NCBI GenBank assembly: GCA_009746045.1
Contig: RPFO01000436.1
Coordinates: 1,941,133-2,005,132 of the forward strand
Reading direction: 5' to 3'
Length of the DNA stretch: 64,000 nt
Source: Mesostigma viride
Lineage: Eukaryota; Streptophyta; Mesostigmatophyceae; Mesostigmatales; Mesostigmataceae
This document shows positions 26,799 through 39,034 of the stretch, piece after piece (position 1 is the first letter of the stretch; each line of letters begins with the position of its first letter). The position numbers and the translations under genes were made by a program. Below the pieces are notes generated by a model that was given only the letters and a program-made list of their open reading frames with translations, ran no database searches and was not told where the DNA came from.

Positions 26799-27896
26799 GT
26801 AGTTATATCAATCAATAGGTTTACGTTGCTGGTTATGGCTACCAGCACAGAATGCACGAGGCACGTGAGAACCGTCGCCAAAGGTGCGAGGACACAGGTG
26901 CAGGGAAAGTGGTGCTACCAAGTGGCAGCGCCCTGCTCGTTATATACTAATTGTGACGCAGTCACATCCAGATGACTGATAGGACAGATCATCTCACAAT
27001 ATTGCTGTCCTTCACTCTGGACCAGCAGATCTCGACTCGTTATCCATAAATAGTCACATCAGTGTCCTGTCGCACGAGTCCTGTCACTATTTGTTACGTC
27101 TAATCAATAGCATTGAATAGACCGCAGTGTCGGAGACTAAATGTCCTATCGTACACTGTGACAAGACGTCGTATGCCACGCGTCACTTGAAGAACCACCG
27201 TAGAATCACCGAATCCAAGTAGAATGTAGCAGAACAGTATCTTGCTCATATCTCGAGCAATACTCATCAGAATGAACCCGTTTCTGGATTGTAGTAACCG
27301 GAAGTAGAATCTCTACAAGCCAAGTAGCTTAGTAGAATAATATTGCTTGCCAGGCAATATTAACTCCAGCCCTTTCTTCTCTTTTAGAGCTTGGACGTAA
27401 CAGCCATATTAACTCCAGCCCTTTCTTTCTTTTAGAGCTGTTAGGCTTGGCAACACATATATAGAAACAACATGCATAGCACTTGACATCCCTCCCAGCT
27501 CTCTGTAGTCTCTGCTCGGGATTAATCAAGCACCAGATCACAACACATCTCAGCCATGACGAATTACAATGAATTCCCTATCCACTGGAAGTAGAAAGCC
27601 AAGTGTTTGGAATAGCAGCTTGTGGCTAACCAGAATAATGACCAAAATGGAATCATCACCATAATAATGGCTCCTGATTGGAACCCCACAAGTTACCCAC
27701 AAGACCTTATCAGGTAGACATTGATAGTTATCAGAACTGGCGCCCACCATGGACTGAGAAATAGCACATCACAAAATATGTTAAGCACATGACAACCTAC
27801 CTTCCTCTGTCTGGGACAAAACTAGGGGGACCTGTCGCCACCTCACCAGCAAGGTTGATGGGCCAGCCAATCCGGGAAAATCCGCCTAAGCAGCCC
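26799..27896. other. Unassigned, possibly LTR or flank of the split copia-like element
   Basis: No gene is seen. A 35-bp direct repeat (TATTAACTCCAGCCCTTTCT) occurs at about 27356 and 27407. TGGCGCC occurs at about 27736. The position, just beyond the RNase H end of the minus-strand copia-like remnant, is where its 3' LTR should be, but I find no second copy to prove it. Confidence 0.4.
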
Positions 27897-27995
27897 CAGG
27901 GAATCGAACCCTGCCCTTTAAAATCCCTTTGGTTGAGACAAACCTCAAACTGAGGACAAACCCCCAACCAACACCATGCTCCATGACTGAGCATT
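27897..27995 (-). mobile_element. tRNA-related (SINE-type) sequence with A- and B-box-like motifs
   Basis: On the minus strand, GCTCAGTCATGGAGC forms a D-arm-like hairpin. It is followed about 65 bases later by CAGGGTTCGATTCCCTG, a perfect T-arm with the consensus B box GGTTCGATTCC. No acceptor stem can be formed, so this is a tRNA-derived promoter, not a tRNA gene. Confidence 0.55.
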
Positions 27996-28213
27996 ACATA
28001 GAATACAGTATTATACACATATGTACACAGAGCATTACTGCCCTCAGAGCATCACAGCTCTCAGCATAACAGAGCCCAGCTCAATGTTAGCTCTTCTCAC
28101 CCAACAGTCACCAAACTCAAAGCTCCAACTGGAATTACTCAACTCACACAGAGGAACTCATCAGCTTGTAATTAAGAAGCTTATATTGCTCAGCAGACTT
28201 GTGAGGCAACTTG

Positions 28214-29518
28214 TTACTTGGTCAAGGCATCAGCAGGATTCTCAGAACCGGGAAGATGTTGAATATCCACCAGACCTGCCAACTCCTTCAACAGGAGATA
28301 ATCCAGATCTCTGCTTCTGGCCAATTGCTTGTGCACAAACTGGACCATACCCATGTTATCTGAAAGGATCAAGGTCTCCAGCTGAAGAGTATGAGGAGTC
28401 ACTGAAGCCATAGCTAGCAACAGCTCCTTGATGTACAAACTGGACTGAATCCCTTCACAAATGGCTCTAGCTGCACTCAGAGACATCTGAACTCACAGCA
28501 ACCCTTCTTTGAAGACGACTGTACCAGGCCACAAGACTAGGCCTATGTTGCTGAAGCACAAACAAGCCAGCTGACCTGCCTCTGACCTTAGAAACTTGCC
28601 TGCTATCCATGGAGCTATCAACATAAATATCCAAGGAAAATGGCAAATACAAATCAATCCCAGCTAAAGTAATACCAGGAGACTTGTTAACATGTGCAAT
28701 AATCTGGGAAGGATCCTCCAGAATTAGCACATCATCAGGGGATCTGCTATGGACCATCATGTCAGGCCCACAAATGCTGCCATACCAGGCCAACTTGCCT
28801 TTCAGCTCAGGTGCAATGGATGACGTCATGACCTCTGGAACAGATTGAAGAATGGTATTCTTGTAGTCATTGCCCGCCTGGAGCTTAATCAGCCACTGAC
28901 TCCCCTCCTGAACCAATGTAGCCTGCATTCCACAGAACGTGACAGCCTCTCCAGGCTTCTGCCACAATTCTTTTCCCAAAGGAAATGCATCATTAATGAT
29001 GGGCACAAACTGACTCAACCACTTAGTGGGAGCAATCAAGTGCAAGTCATCACCATGCAGGCTTAGTAGCATACACAGGTAAATCATGCCACCTACCCAG
29101 CAATAGACATGGGTCCACAGATGACACCTTCAACCCACAGTGCTTAGTCAAGAAGTCTTCCAAGGTGAGCCTCCAAATGATGGGGCTAGACCTGAGACCT
29201 TCTAGACCCTTCAGAATCAGCAGGTAGCTAGTCTGGAGCTCTGCCTGCCAGGCTACGGGAACTGGCACATGAAATGGAGTTTCACAATGCCACACCTGCT
29301 GAGCCACACTGGGATCACCCTTCAGAAATGCTCTCTTGAAATCTAGCAGAACTGAAGACATATCAGCACCCTGGTTCAGCACTACCGACATACAGGCATA
29401 ATAAAATACGCCATGTATCATGTAGCATCCCAGGTGTATACAACTCCTCGCCCAGAAGATCCCCAGTACCACGGTATTCATTGAGAACTGGACGCACATG
29501 GGGAATAGACACCCCCTC
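28214..29518 (-). pseudogene. Copia-like RT/RNase H, 3' half of split element
   Basis: The minus strand encodes, with frame breaks, a reverse transcriptase with EELYTPGM near the gypsy junction, FKRAFLKGDPSVAQQVWH, LHGDDLHLIAPT (the catalytic motif, bases 29046-29057) and FCGMQATL. RNase H follows with YVDSSMDSRQVSKVRGRSAG and AWYSRLQRRVAVSSDVSE, ending in a QHLPGSENPADALTK motif near 28214. It aligns by eye with the copia-like element at 46320-47654. The reading continues across the inserted chromovirus into 42384-43200. HGDD replaces the YVDD usual in copia enzymes. Frameshifts show it is inactive as read. Confidence 0.85.
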
Positions 29519-30296
29519 TGTAACAAGCAAAAATGACTTTGTTGTTACATCCTTTGTTTTGTGAATGTTTGGCTTTTATTCGAGGACTTTTGGATCAGTA
29601 TTGGGAAAGTTATGAGGTTTCTAAGACGACGGTACTTGGAGCTGATACTTTGTCAACCAACTGATAGGAACCCTCATTGGTCGTGGCCTGATCCACGTAG
29701 GGTTGTAGTTTGTTGGTTGGTACTACTGATAGGAGCCCTCATTGGTCGTGGCCTGATCCACGTGGGGTTGTAGTTTGTTGGTTGGTACTATTGAGTCTTA
29801 AATGCTCCTTTGGGACTTCAGTGCTTACGACAGATTTAGGATCTCATGGAAAGATTCTGCCAGGCTGTGTGTGGTGTTGTTCTGTTTTGTGTGACTAGGA
29901 TGGATACGAAGATCTTGTATAGGATTCCATGGTTCTGATTGGTTCTCTTCAGGCTAAGGTTGGAGCAAGTTCGACAAGCACGTCGATATCAAGGACGTGG
30001 GGTCGCCATTGTTGCTACGTTGGTTTTGATTCACCATGGTATAATAAAGCTTGTCTTTGTTGTCCATTCATAAGAGCCCCTTGGCTATAGACGTCCTTCA
30101 GTTCCACAGAGGTCGTCTATACACGAGCTTGTCTTTGTGTCTACAAGGGGTTGTGATTCCCTAAATCACGTGCTGTGGAATTTCCATCTCAACGTTGCTC
30201 GGATACTTGAAGTTCTGCAACTCAGAAAGCAACCCAGGTAAAAGATCTTTCATATTGGACTGTGGATGATGCTGATGATCATTTTTAGTCGTTACA
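29519..30296 (+). repeat. 5' LTR of chromovirus copy 1
   Basis: Begins TGTAACAAGC and ends TCGTTACA, a TG...CA LTR with inverted TGTAAC/GTTACA ends. At 778 bp it is 64 bp longer than its partner, because a segment with CCTCATTGGTCGTGGCCTGA is duplicated in tandem. TATAATAAA near 30040 could serve as TATA or AATAAA signal. Confidence 0.95.
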
Positions 30297-30297
30297 T

Positions 30298-30309
30298 TGG
30301 TATCGGAGG
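30298..30309 (+). other. Primer binding site
   Basis: TGGTATCGGAGG starts two bases after the LTR. It is close to TGGTATCAGAGC, the initiator-tRNA-Met site used by many plant LTR elements. Confidence 0.75.
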
Positions 30310-30522
30310 ATCTCTACTTTGGTGTTTCTCTTGAAGTCGCAACCTTCCGGGTAGTACAACGTTGATCAGATGTCTGTCATCCGAGAAGATTCATAGAGTT
30401 GCGGAAAACTTACGGTGTTACAGAGAGACACATCCTGATGTGACTGTCTTGCTCTGTAACACTAGAAGTCAGCCGTAACCGTTGTCTCTACTAGGCAGAC
30501 GATCGCGACTCCATGTGGAAGT

Positions 30523-32268
30523 ATGAGTAGTTCGAAGACACAATCACCTTTACCCCCTACTAATCAAGGTGCAAGCGATCCGTCATCATCTCTGGAACCC
30601 ATTGCTAGGGAAGGTGCTGAGACAACTACTCGTACTCCACGGCGTCAACTTGATTTCAACCGTACTTCTATGTCTGAAGTGAGGCGGCCCTCGTTGTCCA
30701 TAGGGCCCAAGTTTTCCGTCATTGCATCTGGTCTCCAACCAGGCGAGCCATCGCTGACAGGCGTGGGTCGAGGAGCGTCACTGTCGCCCAGGATTCCAAG
30801 CGCGCGAACGAGTCCTGTGCGAGTGCATCATCTTCATTTCTTTTCCCGCTAAATACCACGCCTGGAAGAGACGGGACCAGACTTGCAGCGGATCGCCTCT
30901 CAGCAGCTAAAATCAGATTATACACGATGAACAACACGCAGCGATGTATAGAAAGATGGTGGAGGAGGTGGAACAGGATGTGGGAAGACTTCGTCAGAGA
31001 ATTGAGGAGGAGGAGGCGGCCATGCGTGACATGGTTGCTGGATTGGGGAGAGAGGCTCCTCGGTTGGGTGACGGAAGGGTTTTACCTATAGTACCGCAGT
31101 TACTACGAGGAATGAGACGCAGGATAGCGATAGGCAGGATCCAGCGCAGACGACCTCGGTCACCTTCACCACCCCCGCCAGCGACGTCCCCGTGACCGTC
31201 ACTATACCACCGCATCAAGGTTCCGCCCCGCCATTTCCAAAAATCGAATCCGTAGACAAGCTGTCGCTCACCAATCTAACCCACCGCAGTTTCGATCATT
31301 TCTCTACTCGATTCCAGGATGTGTTCGCTATCCACTTTGCTAACTACGGCAAACGAGCGGAAGAACGACTTTCCCTGGACATCCAGAAGAAGATGGTTCG
31401 ACAGCGAATGAGCGACAGTGCAGCCGACAGGTTTGATGAGTTTTTACGATCCTCGGCAGGTAATACTTGCAAGGATTTGCCATCTCTCATGCTTTCATTT
31501 CGACGTTTTCTCCTTCCCCAGGACCAGCTCCGTCTGGACCGGGACGCGTTGGCCAACTGTACTCAGTCGGCCTGACACTACCACAATACGTAGAGACGTT
31601 TACCAACCTGAGGGCCAAAATCCCCCAGTGCTCTGATTCTGAAGCTCTTCACAGGTTTCTGCATGGGCTCTCCCCTCAAGTCAGGGTGGATATTGACAAG
31701 CATTTCTCCCCTTTCGACTATGTCGAGTGGAAGTGGGATACTGTGCTGTCTTATGCCCTCACGCTGTGCCGTGTCCCTGACTTTTCCCTCAAGTGGGAGC
31801 CTGCTGCAGGCAACCAGGCGCCTGCTGTTAAGAAGCCCCTGAACCAGCTGAACGCTGTGATGGAGGAGCTCAGTGCCATGGAGCAGTCCAAAGGAGCCTG
31901 TTTCACGTGTGGCCAGCTGGGCACTTTGCACGGGATTGCCCCAAGCGAGACCAGTTCCCAGGCGACACCAAGGGTCCTCAGGGGGTTCTTCCATTCACCA
32001 GACCATCCACCTTCCCTCCTGGGGTGAGCCAGAGCGACCACAGGGCACAGCCTGGGTTTAGACCCAACTTCCAGGCTTCGGGCAAGGGACCATTCCAGCC
32101 CAAGGGCTTCAGCAGGCAAGACAGGCGTCGGATGGTCAACGCCCTGTGGCACCTCCTAGCAGAGGAGGAGGAGGGAGAAGGGGAGGCAGACGGCATAGAG
32201 GATCAGCAGGTGCAGCCTTCAGTGGGGAGCTCGTCTTCAGATCATCCTCCTGAGCTGCCAAAAAACTA
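30523..32268 (+). pseudogene. Chromovirus gag, frameshifted
   Basis: Gag encodes the capsid that packages element RNA. Frame pieces in order are a Ser/Pro-rich N-terminus from 30523 (MSSSKTQSPLPPTN), a coiled-coil-like part at 30944-31195 (EEVEQDVGRLRQRIEEEEA), a capsid-like part at 31192-32000 (LHRFLHGLSPQVRVDIDKHF) and a zinc knuckle. The knuckle begins CFTCGQLG in one frame and continues HFARDCPKRDQ in another. A single missing C near 31920 breaks it. At least four frame changes occur between 30850 and 32270. Confidence 0.85.
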
Positions 32269-34697
32269 GTGGAGCCCCCAGGACTACGTCCAGCGGTGGA
32301 GTTAACTGGTTTGCCTGCTGTGCATGTCCGTCCTGTGAACAACTTGTCTGCCTCTGATTCCACCACCCCATTGGGCCCTCCTATTCCCAGTCAACTCTTG
32401 AAGTTCCAGGCTAGGCTGTTGAACGTGCCAGTCCCTTTGGCTCAGCCTTTATGTCTCTTCATGATTGACTCAGGTGCAGGAAGTAACTACATTTCCACTT
32501 CCTTGGTGCAGGAGCTGCATCTACCAGTGCTCCCCACCCTGTGCCTGTTAAGGTCCAATATTCTGATGGTAGGCAGAGTAACTCACCTGGCTACGTGCAA
32601 CTGCTTTTTCAAGTGTGCTCACGTCAAACCTTGTCTGTCACAGCAGATGTCATTCCACTCACTGCTGCTGATGTGATTCTGGGGATGCCATGGTTGGAGT
32701 CTGCTAATCCTGCCATCTTGTGGTCTGAGAAGGTGGTGCAGTTTCAGGATGGGTCAGTGTGGGACGCCACCACAGTGATTAAGGGGGGAGAAAGACCAGT
32801 CACAGAGTGCTGTTCTACTAATGAGGCTGTCAATGATGGGAGAGGGGTTGCAGGTGCCAAGGAGGACGTCAAGGTGCCTTCACTGGAAGAGAAACGTGCT
32901 GCATTACTTAAGCACGTATGGTCTGCCAATCACACCTTGTCTTACCTGGCTACTTACCCAGTGGAACACGTCTTTCTCTTACAGCTGGTTCCTAACTCAC
33001 CCTCTGATGAGACTCATGGCCACACGGTGAATGCTGTGAACCCAGTACCAGCTGTCACAGAGGAGGAGCAGAAGCTGCATGATGCCCTTTTGGACAGGTT
33101 TGCTGCCATTTTTGAGGACAAAATGCCACAGTACCCTCCTGAAGGGCCAATCACTCATGTCATCAAGCTTGTGGATGGTGCCAGGCCTCCCTTTGTTCCC
33201 ATGTACAGGATGGGGCCAGCTGAGATGGCAGAGCTGAAGGTGATCTTGACAGGCTTGTTGGAAGCTGGACTCATTCTTCCTGCCAATAGTCCTTTCAGCT
33301 CTGGGTGTTTGCTTGTCCCCAAGCATGATGGTGGATGGCGGTTGTGCATTGATCTGAGAGGCCTGAACAAGGTCACAGTGAAGTCCAAGTATCCCTTGCC
33401 ACGGATTGATGAGCTGCTAGAGAGGACAGCTGGATCATCTTACTTCACCAAGTTTGACCTTAGACACGCGTTCTGGCAGATCAGGATAGCTACTGAGGAC
33501 ATTCCAAAAACTGCATTCTCCACACCCTGGGGTCAGTTCCAGTGGACTGTGATGCCCATGGGGGCCTCCAACAGCCCAGCTACTATGCAGATGTTTGTGA
33601 ATGCTATCTTTGGCCATCTGACAGGGAACTCTCTGCCTCAGATCTCCCCTGATCTCAGGAATCCCAGGTTCAAAGACATTGCCCACCTGTGTGACCCTGC
33701 AAGACCCGTGTTCAGGACCTGCGTGGTGGCCTACATGGACGACATCCTGGTGCACTCAAAGACGTTCAAGGAGCATCTGGAGAACGTGGAGGAGGTCCTG
33801 AAGGTCATCCAGCACTACCACTTGTCTGTCAAGAGGTCTAAGGTGGAGTGGGGGCATGAAGTGGGGTTCCTAGGGTACAAGTTGAGTTCCTTGGGTATGA
33901 CACCTGACAATGCTAAGATTGCTGCCATCCTTGAGTGGCCTGTGTTGCAGTCTGCACATGATGTCAAGTCCTTCCTGGGCATGGTGGGGTGGTACAGGCG
34001 TTTTATCCCTGACATGGCTGCCATCTCCACCCCCTTGCTTGAGTTAATCAAGAAGGATGTTCAGTTTGAGTGGACAGATAGGTGTCAGCAGGCCTTTGAC
34101 CTGTTGAAGCAGAAGCTCACATCCACCCCTGTGCTAGTGGGTCCCAATCCAGATCTACCTTATCAGGTTAGGTCAGATGCCTCTCAAGGCGCCATAGGTG
34201 CTGTGCTGATGCAAGACCATGGCTATGGACCACAGCCAGTGGAGTACATGTCTAAAACCATGAGCTCAGCTGAACGTAACTACCCTGTACACGAGCAGGA
34301 GTTGCTGGGTTTAGTGGTAGCATGTCACAAGTGGGAGCATCTGTTGAAGGGAGCTCAGTTTTCTGTGGCTAGCAGTGCTACAGATGGGCTAGGGCAAGAG
34401 TCTATCACCCTGATGACTGACCACAGGCCCTTGGTGCACGTGCTAGAACAGAGTAGGATGAGTAAGAGGATGGCTGGGTGGATGGAGTACCTAGGGGGAT
34501 TCTATCCTTTCTCTGTGCAGTATGTCCCAGGATCACAGAATGTGGTGCCAGACGCCCTCTCTAGGAGAAGGGATCTGATGGGAGCGTTTCACGAGGATCT
34601 GGATATTTGTGCTGCCATGGTTTCTGTAGTAGAGTGTGGTGCTGTCACCAGGGCACAGGCAGCTAAGCAAACCTCCAAGCTGAGCCACCCCCTGTAG
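32269..34697 (+). pseudogene. Chromovirus pol: protease, reverse transcriptase, RNase H
   Basis: The protease begins in one frame with the active site FMIDSGAGSNYIS (about 32461-32500). A frame change near 32560 leads into a 718-codon open stretch. That contains the end of protease (DVILGMPWL), then RT with LPANSPFSSGCLLVPK, KFDLRHAFWQI, the catalytic VAYMDDILVHSK (YMDD at 33732-33743) and FLGMVGWYRRFIP. RNase H follows with RSDASQGAIGAVL, LMTDHRPLVHVLEQ and VVPDALSRR. All catalytic residues expected for Ty3/gypsy are present. The open frame ends at 34697 after the RNase H, and the link to integrase is out of frame. Confidence 0.92.
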
Positions 34698-36630
34698 AGG
34701 CTAGCTTTAGTCACGAGATGCTCATTGACCAGGGCTCTGTCCCAGGGTCGACAGGCGTCCAGGGTGGGGGTCAGTCACTGCAGAGCAGTCTTAGGGAGGG
34801 TCTGCTGGTAGCCAGTCCACTCTCACAACACAATCAAGCACAGAGAATCCTAGGAGGGGGAAGGGACGGCCCAGGAAGTGGATACTGGAGCCAGGGATGC
34901 TGACCAAGTCTAGAGGATTGGCAGCTGAGATCAAGGGGAAGTCACGTACACCTGTGGCTGATGTTCTGTCATCCAAGCATCTAGTCACTAGTCACCTGCA
35001 GGAGGGTGAGGTGCTGCAGCTGCAGCCTTTAGGACCTGGCAAACAGCTAGCCCTGCATGCCTAACCCTATGAGTATTGCCCTGCTGGACGTGATTAAGGC
35101 CTTCACTAAAACTGAGGACCTGGCCACTAAGGCCATTCAGGAAGGAAGCTTTGGTAACAGGCCTGTGGAGTACTGGGAGGGAGTCCTTTATGTCCACACC
35201 CAGGATGCAGATCATGTAGTGTCGACAGTAGTGACCAGGAAGGTCTATGTGCCAGAAATGGCCATTCCCACTGTGGTGCATTGCTTCCATGACGACGTGA
35301 CTGCGTGTCATCCTGGGTATGCTAAGCTTCTCCAGTGAAGTACAAGAGAGGTTCTGGTGGCCTGGCATGTTTCGTGATATTAAAGCCTATGTGGCTTCCT
35401 GTGACTCATGCCAAAGGAATAAGGTTAGGACTCAGGCTGTGCCTATCTTTCCTATGGCAATGCCTATTCCCGGCCCTTCGACCCTGGATCAGTGTGACCA
35501 TGGACTTCATTTGTGGCTTGCCTGTTTCTGATGCTGGCAATGACAGGATACTGGTGGTGATGGACAGGCTGTCTAGAATGTGCCATCTCATCCCCTGCAA
35601 TGCCCATCTCACAACTGCCCAGTGTGTAGAGTTGTTCATGAAGGAGGTGTACAGACTGCATGGCATGCCACGTGTAATCATCACTGACCAGGATCCCTTG
35701 TGGATGTCTGGGTTCTGGAAGTCCTTCTTTGACATCCTGGACACTAAGTTGGCCTTTGGAGTAGCATACAGGTGTGCCAGCACGCCGGGGGGCTGTGGAG
35801 AGGCTGAACCGTATTGTACGGGAATGCCAGAAGCACTATATTGTACCCATGATAACAAGGAATGGGACAAGAAACTTCCCTTCATAGAGTTTGCCATCAA
35901 CAACTCACCCCTGGCTCCTCACCAAATGTCTCCATTTGTCATTTGCCATGGCCAGTGCCCCTTGACTCCATTTGACCTGGAGTTACCTGACAGGGATGCT
36001 GAAGGCCCCTTCAGAAGACGCCTAACCTCAGTCCACCAGCTGATAGCATCCTTCCAGGAAGCTCACAGTATGGTTGCTGCTCAGATGTTGCATGCACAGG
36101 ACAAGTATTTAAGGGGAGGGTCCCATAGAAATATATCAAAACTTACCCCCCCTAATAACTACAGAACTGCAACTGACAACCACTGAATGATGTTTGGGGA
36201 CCATAAACATGATGTTTGGGCATGCATACCACCACTTGTTGGGGGTACTACCCCCAGCCATACACCGGCTACGAGCTAAAAATAGAAAAAACCCCCCTCC
36301 GGGGCACATCTTGCCCAGAACAGTGGGAGAACCAGTTGCATGAAAAAAGTAATACCCATATAAAAATGTCATGGGACATTGTTTCTACCTAATTGGATCA
36401 ACAAAATCAGCACATCTCATTGAGTTATTAATTTTTGGGCCAAAAATACGCTTTTTTAGGCGGGGCGCCCCCATACACACTCATAACACATCAGTTAGGC
36501 CTAAAAAGTAATAGTCAAATTCTGTCATGACCATAGAAGGCACTGACAAAGTTTGGTGGCATTCTGAGCTCAGCTGTAGCAGTTATTAATTTTGGCAGAT
36601 GGCCACCTAGTGGCGCCAAACATGTCTAGT

Positions 36631-39027
36631 TTAGGACTCCTCATCACTATCACTATCACCCGTCACGCATGTGGGGCAAAACCAGCTCCCCTCGGGCACA
36701 GCATTCAGGGGGGGGTCCATGCACTTCAAATGTAGCCCCTGGTCACACTTCCTGCCCTCACGCTCACCATCACACAACACTATTGGGTTCGCGGCCGGGG
36801 AGTTGGTTTTACAGCACACAAGGCAGGGAGTGTCATCCCACTCCTCCTCCTCCCCCTCCTCCCCCTCACCCTCACCCTCGCTGTCACTGTTGGCGATTGG
36901 GGACACACCCCCATATGCCACCCCCTTCTCATAGGTGCACTTGTCCTTTTGCTTGTCGGCCCACTGCAGGCCCTTCGCTAGCATCTCCTTCTTCTTCTCT
37001 GCCAGCTTGAACTCCACCGTCTTCTTCTTGGCTTGCTGCAGCTTCCTATCCCGTGCCAGGGCCGCCAGCTGCAGCAGCAGGGAGGGTTGAAACACAATGC
37101 CGAGAAGGCCAGCAAGGCGGACCCACCAGTCATCCCCAAACTGCGCCCGCAAGATGCCAATAGCCATGGAAGCAGGGTATAGCAAACCAGGAAAGCCACC
37201 CTTGCCACGTGGGGTGGACGCCACCTGAACTGAGTGCACCCACTCATTCAAGTTGCTGCTGCCCTCATGGCAGCAGCCCTGCAATATCTCCTCGGTAGTC
37301 TTGCCCTCCCACACCTTCTTCACAATGGCCAGCACATCCACTGTCCGCCCCCTCACAATCACCTCCCTCGCCATCCCAGGCTTGCCCTCACACCACTGCA
37401 CCTCCGTGACCACCCCATCCTTCAGTTGGTGGTTGGGCCAATTGGGGCAATCATCGTGGTCGCCAAAGTAATGCTGCAATGCATTGCTCATAGCGCCCAC
37501 AAGGTGGCGCGGCCCCATGTGCCAGTTTGCCCTGATGCATGCGCGGTAACCATAGGTCATGCTAGTGAGCTGCTGAGGGGTGAGCACATTCCTGACACCT
37601 TTCAGGTGGTCCTTCTTGGCTCGAAGCAGTGCAGCATACAAGGTGCCAGAGAGGTGGTTGAGGTCATTCAACTTCTTGGGGATGTGCTTGCTAGCCTTTA
37701 GTGCATCAGACTGCTGCACACGCGCGAACCACGTGGTGTCCCCATCACTCACAACCGTGGCAGCATACAAACGCTGCTCTTGGGGCTTGTCTGCAACCAC
37801 TTTCTCACCAGGGGCCCCTACTGCTGCATGCATCACCATGCCCGTGCGCACCCCTGCCTGTAAGGACTGCAGCTCCTCCAGCATATACACTGCCCCCTCC
37901 CCCTCCATGCTCCTGCTGCTGCCCTCCGTGTTATTCCAGCAGTTGTCATGTGGGGCTACAGGAATGCCTGCGCGCTTGGCTGCTGCACACTTGGGACAGA
38001 ATTTGGAGCTAATATGGTGTGCGATTACCAGCTTGGTGCCTGCGTGGATTAGGCACTGCTGGCCCCACAAGGAGTGGAACCCCCTAGTCAGCCATGACCC
38101 GTCTATGGAGGTGTCACAACCCTGCCTCCCCTTTGCATCCACACGGTGCTTCCCCTTCTCTTGCTCATACAGCCTGGCCTGCTCCCTGTTCTGCACGATG
38201 ACCCGCTTGAGTTCAAGGATAACCTCTGATGCCACTTGCATCACATCCCGCCCCCATTTCCCCTTGCCCACGAAAGGGAACTCCACCCCCAAGAACGTGG
38301 CTACCCGCATGAGCGTGGGGCGTGGGACAGCAAAGAAAACAGCGGACGCAGCCCACAAAGTGGCCATGGGGTTGCGTGCAGCCTGCCTTAGCTGTGCCAC
38401 GGGTGCGTTGATAGCAACAGTGTGGCGGTATGGTGCACCCTCGCTGCCCTTGCAGAAGCGGTTTTGACAGGCCACAAGAATGCAGGGTGGATCCCCGGGG
38501 CGCTGGACAGGTTGCTTGAACATTTTGCAGGTGAGCTTGTGACAACGAGGGCAAGCTTGGGCTGCCACAATACCTGCCAAGACAGCAACATCGATGATCA
38601 AACGAGGCGTGCCGAATTCCTCGCCTTGGGCAGGGTCCAGGCCGACGTCGGTCTTGCGAAGTTTCCCATTACTGCCGCGCTCCAGGGGCGAAAATGACAG
38701 CCGCATCTGCGGCCCAGACTTGCGCTTTGCGGGATGTTTTTTCGGGGTGACTGCTTCCGCGCTTGCTGAACCGCTGGCGGGCTTCCGTGGCGCATTGGGC
38801 AGTTGCGTAGCTATGGAGTCCGCCGTAACGCTGGGCTTCGCAACCGCTTTATGTTGCTGCTTAATGCGACGTCCTGGCCCTCTGTTCGCCAAATTCACTG
38901 CGCCCGGCGGTCTGCCCCGTCCCCTAGCCGCTGGCGCTGACGCGGCTATCCGCGCTGCCAGGCTGCCACCACTTGTGCTCGTCCACCTCTGTTTAGCCGC
39001 TGCCACTCTTGCTGTTGGTCGCACCAT
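36631..39027 (-). CDS. DDE transposase with AT-hook and PHD finger (Kolobok/Mutator-like domain)
   Basis: An uninterrupted 798-residue protein encoded by the TTAA transposon. It has a basic N-terminus with an AT-hook (RGRGRPPG, 35-42), a Cys cluster at 159-192 (CPRCHKLTC, CQNRFC) and a DDE-type core. The core shows DTSIDGSW (Asp309), KFCPKC (343-348), SRSMEGEGA (371-379), SDGDTTWFARV (Asp428 or Asp430) and SNLNEWVHS (Glu595), the order seen in transposases labelled Mutator-like in invertebrate genomes. After a coiled, Lys-rich helix (665-695) and an acidic Ser/Glu stretch comes a C-terminal PHD finger (735-787: CLVC, C752, C761, H766, C769, CPTC). PHD fingers read histone H3 tails, so the protein could steer insertion or excision to chromatin states. 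The frame is intact, so the element may be active. Superfamily assignment rests on TSD plus motif order. Confidence 0.85.
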   Translation of the reverse strand: MVRPTARVAAAKQRWTSTSGGSLAARIAASAPAARGRGRPPGAVNLANRGPGRRIKQQHKAVAKPSVTADSIATQLPNAPRKPASGSASAEAVTPKKHPAKRKSGPQMRLSFSPLERGSNGKLRKTDVGLDPAQGEEFGTPRLIIDVAVLAGIVAAQACPRCHKLTCKMFKQPVQRPGDPPCILVACQNRFCKGSEGAPYRHTVAINAPVAQLRQAARNPMATLWAASAVFFAVPRPTLMRVATFLGVEFPFVGKGKWGRDVMQVASEVILELKRVIVQNREQARLYEQEKGKHRVDAKGRQGCDTSIDGSWLTRGFHSLWGQQCLIHAGTKLVIAHHISSKFCPKCAAAKRAGIPVAPHDNCWNNTEGSSRSMEGEGAVYMLEELQSLQAGVRTGMVMHAAVGAPGEKVVADKPQEQRLYAATVVSDGDTTWFARVQQSDALKASKHIPKKLNDLNHLSGTLYAALLRAKKDHLKGVRNVLTPQQLTSMTYGYRACIRANWHMGPRHLVGAMSNALQHYFGDHDDCPNWPNHQLKDGVVTEVQWCEGKPGMAREVIVRGRTVDVLAIVKKVWEGKTTEEILQGCCHEGSSNLNEWVHSVQVASTPRGKGGFPGLLYPASMAIGILRAQFGDDWWVRLAGLLGIVFQPSLLLQLAALARDRKLQQAKKKTVEFKLAEKKKEMLAKGLQWADKQKDKCTYEKGVAYGGVSPIANSDSEGEGEGEEGEEEEWDDTPCLVCCKTNSPAANPIVLCDGEREGRKCDQGLHLKCMDPPLNAVPEGSWFCPTCVTGDSDSDEES

Positions 39028-39034
39028 TTCCTCC

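Noticed and set aside
27897-27995. A functional minus-strand tRNA gene.
   Set aside because: D- and T-arm-like parts exist but no acceptor stem can pair, and the spacing is too long.
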